A stretch of 64,000 bases of DNA from contig NC_067123.1 in the NCBI RefSeq assembly GCF_021347895.1, forward strand, positions 1,768,149 through 1,832,148, read 5' to 3'. Positions 12,266 through 24,958 of this stretch are shown here, piece by piece; positions within the stretch are counted from its first letter, which is position 1, and the number at the start of each line of letters is the position of its first letter. The translations under genes were made by a program, and so were the position numbers. The stretch comes from Acanthochromis polyacanthus. Lineage: Eukaryota > Chordata > Actinopteri > Pomacentridae. Under the pieces are notes generated by a model. It saw nothing but the letters and a program-made list of their open reading frames with translations, searched no databases and was not told where the DNA came from.

Positions 12266-15200
12266 GCAATGAAATAACTAAATAAAATAACAAGATTTAA
12301 TTTAAAATAAAATTAAATAAAAATAATTATATATATGGCAGCAATAAAATAACTAAATAAAATAAGATTTAATTTAATATAAAATTAAATAAAAATAATA
12401 TATATGGCAGCAATAGAATAACTAAATAAAATAAGATTTAATTTAAAATAAAATTAAATAAAAATAATAATTTTATATATATGCAGCAATAAAATAACTA
12501 AATAAAATAACTAGATTTAATGTAAAATAAAAATTATACATATATGGCAGAAATAAAATAACTAGAAAGAAGAGAAAAACTTTAAAAAAAAATTTTTTTA
12601 ATTGGTTTTGGCTGTTGATGTCATCCTAGAAATAAGGAAAAAGAATAATAACATAACTGTGGAAGAAAGAAGAGAAAAATAAAATAGCGACAGGAAAAAG
12701 AAGAGAAAAAATGTAATTAAATTTAAAATAAAATAATAATTGTAATAAATTAAAATATATACACACATTTATGTATGCATTACAGATATTTACACACTAG
12801 AAAATATCTGAACACAATAGTGCTAAATGGCAGCATGTGGAAGCCTCATGGTGTTCAGAATCAGCTTTAATGTCAAATATAATGAATAAAACATTAAATT
12901 AATAGAAGGAACTTTGCTGTTGGTGTCACCCAAGGAATAAAGGAAGAGAAAAATAGAATAACTATAGAAAGAAAAGGAAAAACTTTCATTACAATTTAAA
13001 ATAAACGGAGATAAATTTAGAATTTAATTGAATTAAAATCCAAAAAATGAACAGTAATAGTAATAAACAAATAAATACAGCTATTTACACACTATATGAA
13101 CAGAGCAGTGCTAAATGATAATTACTAGAATGAGAACATGATTGTTCTTAGTGTGTAAATAATGGACATATATGTCGGTATATTGTGTTCATTAGGGTGA
13201 CATTAGAAGAAGAAGAAGCTGTTCTGGTGTCTTCTGGTTTTAGTTAACAGGAGAACGGTTTGTTTCTTCTTCTTTTTTAGAGTTTCCTGTTAGCAACAGT
13301 TAGCCTGGCTGCTGCCGCCGCTCCACAGCATCGCCCCATATGGGTTTGTAAAATATTTTGCAGCTCGGGCACACAATGGGCACAAATAATTACTGGTGCC
13401 ATATTGCAGGAGGCTCCCCGGCTCCTGCACAGATGAACAATTAATACAGCAGATTGAGGAGAAATGCCAATAAAGGGAACACGCCCCGGGGCAGGTGCAG
13501 AACAGGAAGGAAGGAGGGGAGCTGGAACCAGCACCGTTTGGGAGGATTTCTCAGCAGCATGACCTTAATTTGAGTCACAACTAAAGCTGCTTCTTTGCCC
13601 ACTACTGTTTGACATTTAGTTTGTCAGAACATCCATACCGCTCCTAAATGAAGACGTCTTCCTGTGGAGTTGTCAAGCAAACTTCTGCCATGTCGCGCAC
13701 GTTATCTATGAAGCGATTTTAACCTGGCAGCTTGGAGTGATCAGGATAGAAGAAGACAGAAAGTAAAGCTCAAAGAAGAAACAGAAATCAAGAAAATGGA
13801 GAGAAGTCTGATCCGAAGAGTTTCTTTTGTTTTCAGTCATGTTTGTGTTTGGAAACAGCTGATGAGTTAGAACATTTTAGGGAAACGTGTTCCTGTCTTT
13901 CTTTAACCCTCGGGTCGTCCTGCAGGTCAAAATTAACCCGTTTTAAAGTTTGAAAATGTGGGAAAAAAAACTTTTTCACAGTGAAACTTCTGAACATTTT
14001 TGGAAATTTTTGAACATTTTTTGGTGGAAAAATGAAATAGAAAAAAATGTTTCTTTGAGAACATTCACATAAAAATACCAAAATCCAGTGAAATTCTCTG
14101 GATTTTAGTTGATTTTTATGTGAATGTTCTGATAGAAAATGTTAGAAATTTTACTGATGTATATGGAATCACTTTAGGTATTTTTAGGATTCTTAATGGA
14201 AGATTTTTACTACCGGTAATTTAAAAAAAAAATTTACAAGAATTTTCTTGCCAAATTTGGGAAATCTTTTTTAAAATAAGACTTTTAAGGAATTATTGGA
14301 ATTTTCTTCCTGAAGGTTTTGCAAATTTTTAGAAATTTGTGGGAATTTTTTTTGCTGAATTTTTGGATTTTTTTTCAGACGAGGAAACAATATTTTTTGG
14401 TGGCTGTAAATGAGGACAACAGGAGGGTTCAGTAAAGTTTATTCATAAAGTATCTTTCACAGACACACAAAGTGCTTTACAACAGTAATAAAACAAGGAT
14501 AAAAGTACAATGATACAGGTAATAAACGGTTTAAGCAGAGGAGCAGCAGCTAAAGTACAGAGCATGAAAACCAGTAAATAAAGTAAAGTAAAGCAGCTAC
14601 AGATCAACTAAAAGCTTGTCACAAAACGTAAAGATCCACTTCATGTCCAAAAAACTGTTTGCAAGATTTCACTTTTATCGTTTCTTTTATATTTTTCTAA
14701 TGCGATGATTCAAAATGCGTCACATGAACACGGCTAATATGAAGCTAATGCTAGAAGCTGGTTAGCTTAGCGTAGCATCACAGGCTGGAAACGGGTGGAA
14801 CCAGCTCACCTGGTTCGGTTCTGTGGTTTCCAAACCTGCCGATGAATCTGCTGGATCTCCTCTGGCTAATTAGCCAGCAAAGCGGCAGGAAATTGATTCG
14901 TTTTGACCTAAAAATGTCACGTTTCCTTTATCTTGAAATTACAGCACAGTGACTAGGCTAGCAGCTAACAGCGCAGTCTGGAAAGCTAACAGAAAATGCT
15001 TTAAATGTGGGTCTTCTTGGGCAGTAACAGTGATAGAACATGACAGATCAGCCGGACACAAAGTGTTATTGATGGGACAGCAAACAGCAGAGTGTCCTCT
15101 GACGTACATATCGACCAGTGATGCTCAGCTGTAGCTCTGCACACGTTTCTGCTGAACGTTGTTGGTGTGAGCGAGTGAATGCAGACGTCACACGTACAGA

Positions 15201-18200
15201 TTCCATTTAAAACTCTAACAGTGAACCACATGTTGTTCTCTCAGTGCAGCTCTGTAGTTTTAGTTCTTTCAGGCCAACCAGAGTGAAGATGCTCCTCTGT
15301 CTGTACAGTTAGCATGACTGCTCAGACCAAATAAAAATAAAAGCTCCTCGGTTGTTTTAATTCAGCAGATGTCCAACCAAACTGTTGTCAGGGTTTAAAC
15401 TCCTGCTGGAAGTTTTTCGTCCACATTTCAGCCAGCAAACCGTAGCAGCTCTTTATAAAAAGCACAGACTTGGTGTGAACATCTGTATTAAAGGGACACG
15501 TTCTATGGTGCTGTGATTTCTGATCAATAACTAATAAACTAATGCTGCATTTCTGACTTATGAGGGAATGAGCAGCCTTGGAGGAGGACTGATCTGGTTT
15601 CATGTTTTCTCTCTTGCTTTATTTAAAATTTAGCTGCGTAGCTTGTTGACTTTAATTCTTTAGATTGTCCAAACAGTTGTCATGTTTTGAGGCTGATATA
15701 TGAATGAACTATTATTAATAATAGTAACTATCAGGTATAAATCATTTCCTTTATTACTAATGTTCAGTATCGTCCCTGAGGTCCTCTACATTGTTGGATC
15801 TGTACCTAAACTGTTCCTTTTCTGATTATTTTGCATGTTTTTTTCTGCCAGATTTGAGTTTTTTGTCACAATTTCACCTGTTTTGTGGTAATTCTGTTCC
15901 TTTTTGTCGTACATTTGGGTTTTTTCTTGGCATATTTGAACCTTTGAAGGTAATTTTGGCTCTTTTTGCTGTGATTTTGTGTCTTTTTGTGGTAATTGTG
16001 GCTATTTTTTGTGTTTATTTTGCATGTTTTTGTGCCAAATTTGAGTTTTTGTAGCAATTTCACTTGTTTTGTGTTAATTTTATCCTTTTGGTGGTAGTTT
16101 TGGTCCTTTTCGTGGTGAATTAGGGTTTTTTCCCGGCATATTTGAATCTTTCAGGGTAGTTTTGTCTCTCTTTGAGGTGATTTTTGTCTTTTTGTGGTAA
16201 TTTTGGGCCCTTTTTGTGGTTATTTTGCATGTGTTTTTGTGTTGAATTTCAATTTTTATTGCAATTTCACCTGTTTTGTGGTCCTTTTGGTACTTTTTGT
16301 GGTAAATTTTGCATTTTTTGTTGGCATATTTGAACTTTTCAGGATAATTTTGTGATTTTGTAAGTTTTTTTTTGTGGCAAACTTAAGTTTTGTTGCATTT
16401 TTTCCCTGTTTTGTGGAGATTTTGGTGCTTCTTGAAATGATTTGGGGTATTTTTCCTGACATGTGTGAACCTTTCAGGGTAGTTTTGGCTCTTTTTGGTG
16501 TGATTTTGTGTCCTTTTGTGATAATTTTGGCCGTTTTTGTGGTGATTCTCCTCTTTTTTGATGTTTTGGTTTCTTTTTTTGTTTTTACCAGAAGGTCAAA
16601 TGTCGTCCTAAAATCCATCCCATAATGTCCCATGTCTATCTGCCTTGTTTCCGTTGTTCGTGCAGCCCCAGACTGTCTTGAGTTTGTGTTTGTGTTGTGG
16701 ATGTGGAGGTGAAGCTTTGTTTGGCTGTGAGCAGTCACTGTGGGGGAGAAATAAAGCATATGATGCACTGTTTGCATGTGAAGCTGGGTGTGAGTTCAGG
16801 TGGTGGGTTAACAAGGCTCTTATTTTCTTGTTAGTGTAGCACTGAGGTGGCTGTGAGGCGGTGGGGGTGATGCCACTGGGGATGGTACAGATTCACGCCC
16901 AACAAACACTTCTCACTTCACATGTTTGTGTGCATTTGTCGCTAACACCCCCCCACACCGGCACTGCTCCACGGGGAGCAGAGAGCGGCGATGCCCTGGT
17001 GGCAAACGGAGCCCACACCATCAGGAAGCAGCTGAACCAGAGGGCAGGCGGAGCTCAGCACTGAATCACTGTCAGCCAGATACTTCTGCTTCTCCTGGTG
17101 CTTTTTAAGCACAAACACCATCAACCAGAGGGTCCAACATGAGGCCCGTGGACCAAAAGCGGTCCTCCAGAGGGTCCGACATGAGGCCCGTGGTCCAAAA
17201 GCGGTCCTCCAGAGGGTCCGACATGAGGCCAATGGACCAAAAGTGGTCCTCCAGAGGGTCCGACATGAGGCCCGTGGACCAAAAGCGGTCCTCCAGAGGG
17301 TCCGACATGAGGCCCGTGGACCAAAAGTGGTCCTCCAGAGGGTCCGACATGAGGCCCGTGGACCAAAAGCGGTCCTCCAGAGGGTCCGACATGAGGCCCG
17401 TGGACCAAAAGCGGTCCTCCAGAGGGTCCGACATGAGGCCAATGGACCAAAAGTGGTCCTCCAGAGGGTCCGACATGAGGCCCGTGGACCAAAAGCGGTC
17501 CTCCAGAGGGTCCGACATGAGGCCCGTGGACCAAAAGTGGTCCTCCAGAGGGTCCGACATGAGGCCCGTGGACCAAAAGCGGTCCTCCAGAGGGTCCGAC
17601 ATGAGGCCCGTGGACCAAAAGCGGTCCTCCAGAGGGTCCGACATGAGGCCCGTGGACCAAAAGCGGTCCTCCAGAGGGTCCGACATGAGGCCAATGGACC
17701 AAAAGTGGTCCTCCAGAGGGTCCGACATGAGGCCCGTGGACCAAAAGCGGTCCTCCAGAGGGTCCGACATGAGGCCCGTGGACCAAAAGTGGTCCAACAT
17801 GTGGCCCGTGGTCCAAAAGTGGTCCTCCAGAGGGTCCGACGTGAGGCCCGTGGACCAAAAGTGGTCCAACATGAGGCCCGTGGTCCAAAAGTGGTCCAAC
17901 ATGAGGCCCGTGGTCCAAAAGTGGTCCAACATGAGGCCCGTGGTCCAAAAGTGGTCCAACATGAGGCCCGTGGTCCAACATGAGGCCCGTGGACCAAAAG
18001 TGGTCCTCCAGAGGGTCCGACGTGAGGCCCGTGGACCAAAAGCGGTCCTCCAGAGGGTCCGACGTGAGGCCCGTGGACCAAAAGCGGTCCTCCAGAGGGT
18101 CCGACGTGAGGCCCGTGGACCAAAAGCGGTCCTCCAGAGGGTCCGACGTGAGGCCCGTGGACCAAAAGCGGTCCTCCAGAGGGTCCGACGTGAGGCCCGT

Positions 18201-21200
18201 GGACCAAAAGCGGTCCTCCAGAGGGTCCGACGTGAGGCCCGTGGACCAAAAGCGGTCCTCCAGAGGGTCCGACATGAGGCCCGTGGACCAAAAGCGGTCC
18301 TCCAGAGGGTCCGACATGAGGCCCGTGGACCAAAAGCGGTCCTCCAGAGGGTCCAACATGAGGCCAATGGACCAAAAGCGGTCCTCCAGAGGGTCCGACA
18401 TGAGGCCCGTGGACCAAAAGCGGTCCTCCAGAGGGTCCGACATGAGGCCCGTGGACCAAAAGCGGTCCTCCAGAGGGTCCGACATGAGGCCCGTGGACCA
18501 AAAGCGGTCCTCCAGAGGGTCCGACATGAGGCCAATGGACCAAAAGCGGTCCTCCAGAGGGTCCGACATGAGGCCCGTGGACCAAAAGCGGTCCTCCAGA
18601 GGGTCCGACATGAGGCCCGTGGACCAAAAGCGGTCCTCCAGAGGGTCCGACATGAGGCCCGTGGACCAAAAGCGGTCCTCCAGAGGGTCCGACATGAGGC
18701 CCGTGGTCCAAAAGCGGTCCTCCAGAGGGTCCGACATGAGGCCAATGGACCAAAAGTGGTCCTCCAGAGGGTCCGACATGAGGCCCGTGGACCAAAAGCG
18801 GTCCTCCAGAGGGTCCGACATGAGGCCCGTGGACCAAAAGTGGTCCAACATGAGGCCCGTGGTCCAAAAGTGGTCCTCCAGAGGGTCCGACGTGAGGCCC
18901 GTGGACCAAAAGTGGTCCAACATGAGGCCCGTGGTCCAAAAGTGGTCCAACATGAGGCCCGTGGTCCAAAAGTGGTCCAACATGAGGCCCGTGGTCCAAA
19001 AGTGGTCCAACATGAGGCCCGTGGTCCAACATGAGGCCCGTGGACCAAAAGTGGTCCTCCAGAGGGTCCGACGTGAGGCCCGTGGACCAAAAGCGGTCCT
19101 CCAGAGGGTCCGACGTGAGGCCCGTGGACCAAAAGCGGTCCTCCAGAGGGTCCGACGTGAGGCCCGTGGACCAAAAGCGGTCCTCCAGAGGGTCCGACGT
19201 GAGGCCCGTGGACCAAAAGCGGTCCTCCAGAGGGTCCGACGTGAGGCCCGTGGACCAAAAGCGGTCCTCCAGAGGGTCCGACGTGAGGCCCGTGGACCAA
19301 AAGCGGTCCTCCAGAGGGTCCGACGTGAGGCCCGTGGACCAAAAGCGGTCCTCCAGAGGGTCCAACGTGAGGCCCGTGGACCAAAAGCGGTCCTCCAGAG
19401 GGTCCAACATGAGGCCCGTGGACCAAAAGCGGTCCTCCAGAGGGTCCAACATGAGGCCCGTGGACCAAAAGCGGTCCTCCAGAGGGTCCAACATGAGGCC
19501 CGTGGACCAAAAGCGGTCCTCCAGAGGGTCCAACATGAGGCCAGTGGTCCAAAAGTGGTCCTCCAGAGGGTCCAATCCGGCCCTCAAAGTGTAAAAATTC
19601 CAGAGAAGACATTAACTGCAGATTGTAAATCAGTAAAACTATAAATTTAAAATCAGTTCTAAACCATGACAAGTTGTTTGGATCAGAAAGTAAAATATTA
19701 GATTGTTCTTTGTTCAGTTTTTTGTCTTTTTTTGTCTGACTTTTGTTGCTTTTCTCATGTTTTTGTTGCTTTGTTTCCTTTTTGTCTCGTTTGTTTACTT
19801 TTTGACTTTCTTTCTCACTTCTGTCATTTTGCGTCTCATTTTTGTAATATTTTGTCCTGTTTTTGTTGGTTTTGTCTTTTGTCCGACTTGTTTTTGTTTT
19901 TTTTTGTCATGTTATGTCTGGTTTTTGGAATATTTTGTCTTATTGTTGTTTTTATGTCTGACTTTTGTCTCATGTTTTTGTAGTTTTTGTCTCGTTTGTG
20001 TCATTTTTTGTCCATTAGTGGTTGAAGTGGGTAAACTGCTGTGCATGATGTTGTCAGAAGGTGGCGCTATAGACTCTGTTAGCTGGAATAAACAGTAGAA
20101 GAAGCAGCATGAACCAGGATGAAATATTTCAGTTTTTCTTGTAGCTTTTTAATCAGTCGGACATTTAGGGCAGAGGTTGTTTTGAAATTGTCAAACCGTC
20201 GACTTCAGAGGATTTTAATGTAACGAGACAACCAGGAGAGAAAGTTTTCTTTCTGCAGGAAGAGGCTACGAGCGGTAAAGATGTAATTTAAAAAGAGACG
20301 GGGGCTGGTGGGGGGCTTCAGAAGATTTAATGAGCCCTGGTGTTACTGAGGAGGAGGAGGAAGAAGAGGAGGAGGAGGAGGAACAAGAAGAGGAGGAGGA
20401 GGAACAAGAAGAGGAGGAGGAGGAACAAGAAGAGGAGGAGGAGGAACAAGAAGAGGAGGAGGAGGAACAAGAAGAGGAGAAGGAGGAACAAGAAGAGGAG
20501 GAACAAGAAGAGGAGGAAGAGGAGGAACAAGAAGAGGAGGAACAAGAAGAAGAGGAGGAACAAGAAGAGGAGGAACAAGAAGAGGAGGAACAAGAAGAGG
20601 AGGAACAAGAAGAGGAGGAACAAGAAGAGAAGGAAGAGGAGGAACAAGAAGAGGAGGAAGAGGAGGAACAAGAAGAGGAACAAGAAGAAGAGGAGGAGGA
20701 GGAACAAGGAGGACTAACAATGCGACATAGACCACCTCCTCAGTCAGGTTAATGAGGTGTAGTTCTGAATGTCAGGTTCTCTGCTGTCACGTGTTCATTT
20801 ATAGGATGAATGCATCTATTTGGTCAGAATCTCACTTACCTGACTGGTTCTATTTTAATATTTGGTGTCGGCTCCAGAAACAAACATGTTGGTAGACAGA
20901 TGCTGAATTTCTGCCTTTTAATGGACTTTTTGTGAACCACAGCTTCATCTGTCCAGCAGGTAGAACCATGATATTCAGGAGGAGCTCTTTCTGACATAGC
21001 TGAACCTTTCAGGGTAGTTTTGGTTCTTTTGGGGGTGATTCTGTGTGTTTTTGTGGTAATTTTCCGTTTTTTGTGCCAAATTTGAGTTTTATTGTAATTT
21101 CACCTGTTTTATGGTAATTCTTCTCTCTTTTGTGGTAATTTTGGTCCTCTCTGTAGTGATCTTGGATGTTTTTCTCAGCATTTTTGTACCTTTCCAGGCA

Positions 21201-24200
21201 GTTTTGCTCCTTTCTGTGGTGATTTTGTGTGTTTTTCCTGTCATATTTGAACCTTACAGGGTAAATTTGACTATTTTTGTGGTCATTTTGGCCGTTTTGT
21301 GGTGATTTTCCAGCTTTTTTTAGTTATTTTAGTTTCAGTTTTTCCTCAGAATGTCCTGGTTCTGTCTGCTGGACTGATGAAGTTCAGAAAAAGTTCATTA
21401 AAGTGATAAATCTGGACCTTCCTCTGTGGACTGTGGACAGATCCACAGTATGAAGGTAGAAGTTTCCAGTAAACATCCTGAAGTTTGTGTAGATAAAGAA
21501 TGAGCTGGTTGTGAGGAGGTTTGTTGTGCCGTTGTGTTTTTGTTTGTTTGTTCCGTGGCTTCATATGGTGGTGTTTTGTGTCTCCAGACTCCGTACCACG
21601 TCAACCTGCTGCTGGCCGGCTTCGATGACACCGACGGGCCGGGTCTCTACTACATGGACTACCTGTCCTCTCTGGCCAAGGCGCCGTTCGCTGCCCACGG
21701 ATACGGAGCCTTCCTCACCCTGTCCATCCTCGACAGATACTACCGACCAGGTCAGTCACATGAAAGCTTTTCTGTCCCCAGGGGGCAATTAACAAGGGCA
21801 ACAATCATGGAAGAAATTAGAGATAAGTAACATAAATAAAACAAATAGCACAAAAAGTAAAATAAGAACAGAAATAGAATGAAAAGGAAAAATACAACTT
21901 AGTGACACTAATATGAAGAGGATGAAGTGTGCAGAGCTGTTACATTCAGTTATTTCACTTACTGATAATTACACAAGAAATAAAAGTGGTCAAGATGTCT
22001 GAAAGTGACAAAAATAACTGTTATAAATAAAATTAGTTTTGAATGAAATTTAACTAAAATGAAAGTGACTAAAACTGGTCATAAATGCATTTTAAAATGG
22101 TTAAAATGACTAAAACTGGTCATAAATGCATTTTAAAATGGTTAAAATGACTAAAACTGGTCATAAATGCATTTTAAAATGGTTAAAATGACTAAAACTG
22201 GACATAAATGCATTTTAAAATGGTTAAAATGACTAAAACTGGACATAAATGCATTTTAAAATGGTAAAAATGACTAAAACTGGACATAAATGCATTTTAA
22301 AATGGTTAAAATGACTAAAACTGGTCATGAATACATTTTAAAATGGTTAAAATGACTAAAACTGGTCATAAATACATTTTAAAATGGTTAAAATGACTAA
22401 AACTGGTCATAAATACATTTTAAAATGGTTATGACTAAAACTGGTCATGAATGCATATTAAAATGGTTAAAATGACTAAAACTGGTCATGAATGCATTTT
22501 AAAATGGTTATGACTAAAACTGGTCATGAATGCATATTAAAATGGTTAAAATGACTAAAACTGGTCATGAATGCATTTTAAAATGGTTAAAATGACTAAA
22601 ACTGGTCATAAATACATTTTAAAATGGTTAAAATGACTAAAACTGGTCATAAATACATTTTAAAATGGTTAAAATGACTAAAACTGGACATAAATGCATT
22701 TTAAAATGGTTAAAATGACTAAAACTGGTCATAAATACATTTTAAAATGGTTAAAATGACTAAAACTGGTCATGAATGCATTTTAAAATGGTTATGACAA
22801 ACTGGTCATGAATGCATATTAAAATGGTTAAAATGACTAAAACTGGTCATGAATGCATTTTAAAATGGTTAAAATGACTAAAACTGGTCATAAATACATT
22901 TTAAAATGGTTAAAATGACTAAAACTGGTCATAAATGCATTTTAAAATGGTTAAAATGACTAAAACTGGTCATAAATGCATTTTAAAATGGTTAAAATGA
23001 CTAAAACTGGTCATAAATACATTTTAAAATGGTTAAAATGACAAACTGGTCATGAATGCATTTTAAAATGGTTAAAATGACTAAAACTGGTCATGAATAC
23101 ATTTTAAAATGGTTAAAATGACTAAAACTGGTCATAAATACATTTTAAAATGGTTAAAATGACTAAAACTGGTCATAAATGCATTTTAAAATGGTTAAAA
23201 TGACTAAAACTGGTCATAAATACATTTTAAAATGGTTAAAATGACTAAAACTGGTCATGAATGCATTTTAAAATGGTTAAAATGACTAAAACTGGTCCAG
23301 AATGAATCATAATTTGGTTGTAAAACTGGTTGTGAATGAATCAAAATGATGTAGAAATGTCTAAATGTGGTCTTTGCTGCAGATCTGACTGAAAGTGGTC
23401 CAAAATAAATAAATATTCTGCTTTTTGCTGCAGATCTGACGCGAGACGAAGCCGTGGATCTGCTGAAGAAATGCATTGAGGAGGTGAGTTCAGGCAGCTT
23501 CCATCATGTTTAATGTTCTTTGGAATGTCAGTTATGTACATGGAGTTTTAGATGTTTTGTTTTCCATAGTTTACTGGTTACCTCCGCCAGGAAGTTATGT
23601 AATCACCAGAGTCTGTCCGTCCGTCCGTCCGTCCGTCCGTCCGTCCGTCCGTCCGTCCGTCCGTCCGTCCGTCCGTCCGTCTGTCCGTGTGTGTGTCTGT
23701 CTGTCTGTTAACAGCATAACTCAAAAAGTCATGGACGGATTTTCACCAAATTTTTACAGGATGTCCGGAAGAGCACGAGTAAGAATCGATTAGATTTTGG
23801 AGGTGATCCGAATCACCGTCTGGATCCAGGAATGCTTTGAAGGTCGAAGGACAATTGAGATATGGCCGAAATTCTCAAAATCTGCTCTGGTCAGAGTGAG
23901 TGACGTCACTAGCTAAAGTGAAGGAGAGGTGAAAAATCCGCCTGAAACTTTCACGATCGAATCGCTCTCACGACCAAACGACAAGTATTAGGAGAATGAA
24001 ATTTGGTCAGATTGTAAACAATTTACCTGGGATTCAAATGAATCCAAGTTTGAAGACCTAGCTCTTTCTGAAGTGAAATGGCAGGCAGCAGTTTACAGCA
24101 AAGTCGCACCCTTCTCTCCATAGGCACCAATGTAAACTGAATCATCTGCCTAATGGAGGGACAGTGTTTTTGAAATCGCTGTCGCTCGGTCATTTCTCAC

Positions 24201-24893
24201 AATATTTGGAAAATAATCACATTTCTGGTTAGCCACAGCCTTCCTCTCACTCACGGTCATTTCACTTTTCACCTGGGATTAACGGTTAGCCCGTAAGGAC
24301 CGGCAGAACGTGACGTTGCGCTCCCGTTCAGAACCACTGCTGTCAGGAGCATGTCTGCCACTGAAGAAGGCGGCATAAAGACTTGTCAGTATGTGTCTCT
24401 CATAGCTCAGCGCACTGAGCTGTCGCCTTTGGTGCAGGCGGTCTGGGTTCGAACCCCGGTGGTGACATTTTCCTGCCCATCTTCCATTTTTTCTCTAAGT
24501 GATGTTTTATGACGTGCTTACTCATACTTTCACCTACAGACTTCATTTCAGTCTTAAAAAAACCCAAAATCTCTTCTTTTCAGGCATGTATATATTGTGA
24601 TGGTGGGATTTATGGTTTTCCATACAGAAAATCCAAAAACCCCTGGCTTCAGCAAAAAACAAAAAAACCCTCTCAGAACATGTGCTACAGTGCCACACAG
24701 GCCTCACTAGGTTTTAAGGACAGGGGGGCTTAGCCCCCAGGTGATGCATAGGCTGTGAACACAAATTTCATTTCAGATCACCTCCAAAATCTAATCGATT
24801 CTTACTCGTGCTCTTCCGGACATCCTGTAAAAATTTGGTGAAATCCGTCCATGACTTTTTGAGTTATGCTGTTAACAGACAGACAGACACACA

Positions 24894-24958
<65 letters not shown>

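Noticed and set aside
16942..19672. 881- and 855-codon minus-strand frames and long plus-strand frames
   Set aside because: They lie in a minisatellite whose 42- and 30-bp units are multiples of three; several frames are open on both strands, none has splice context or a domain.
20327..20752. Poly-Glu, Lys/Arg-rich and Leu-rich frames
   Set aside because: Low-complexity readings of the polypurine array in an intron.
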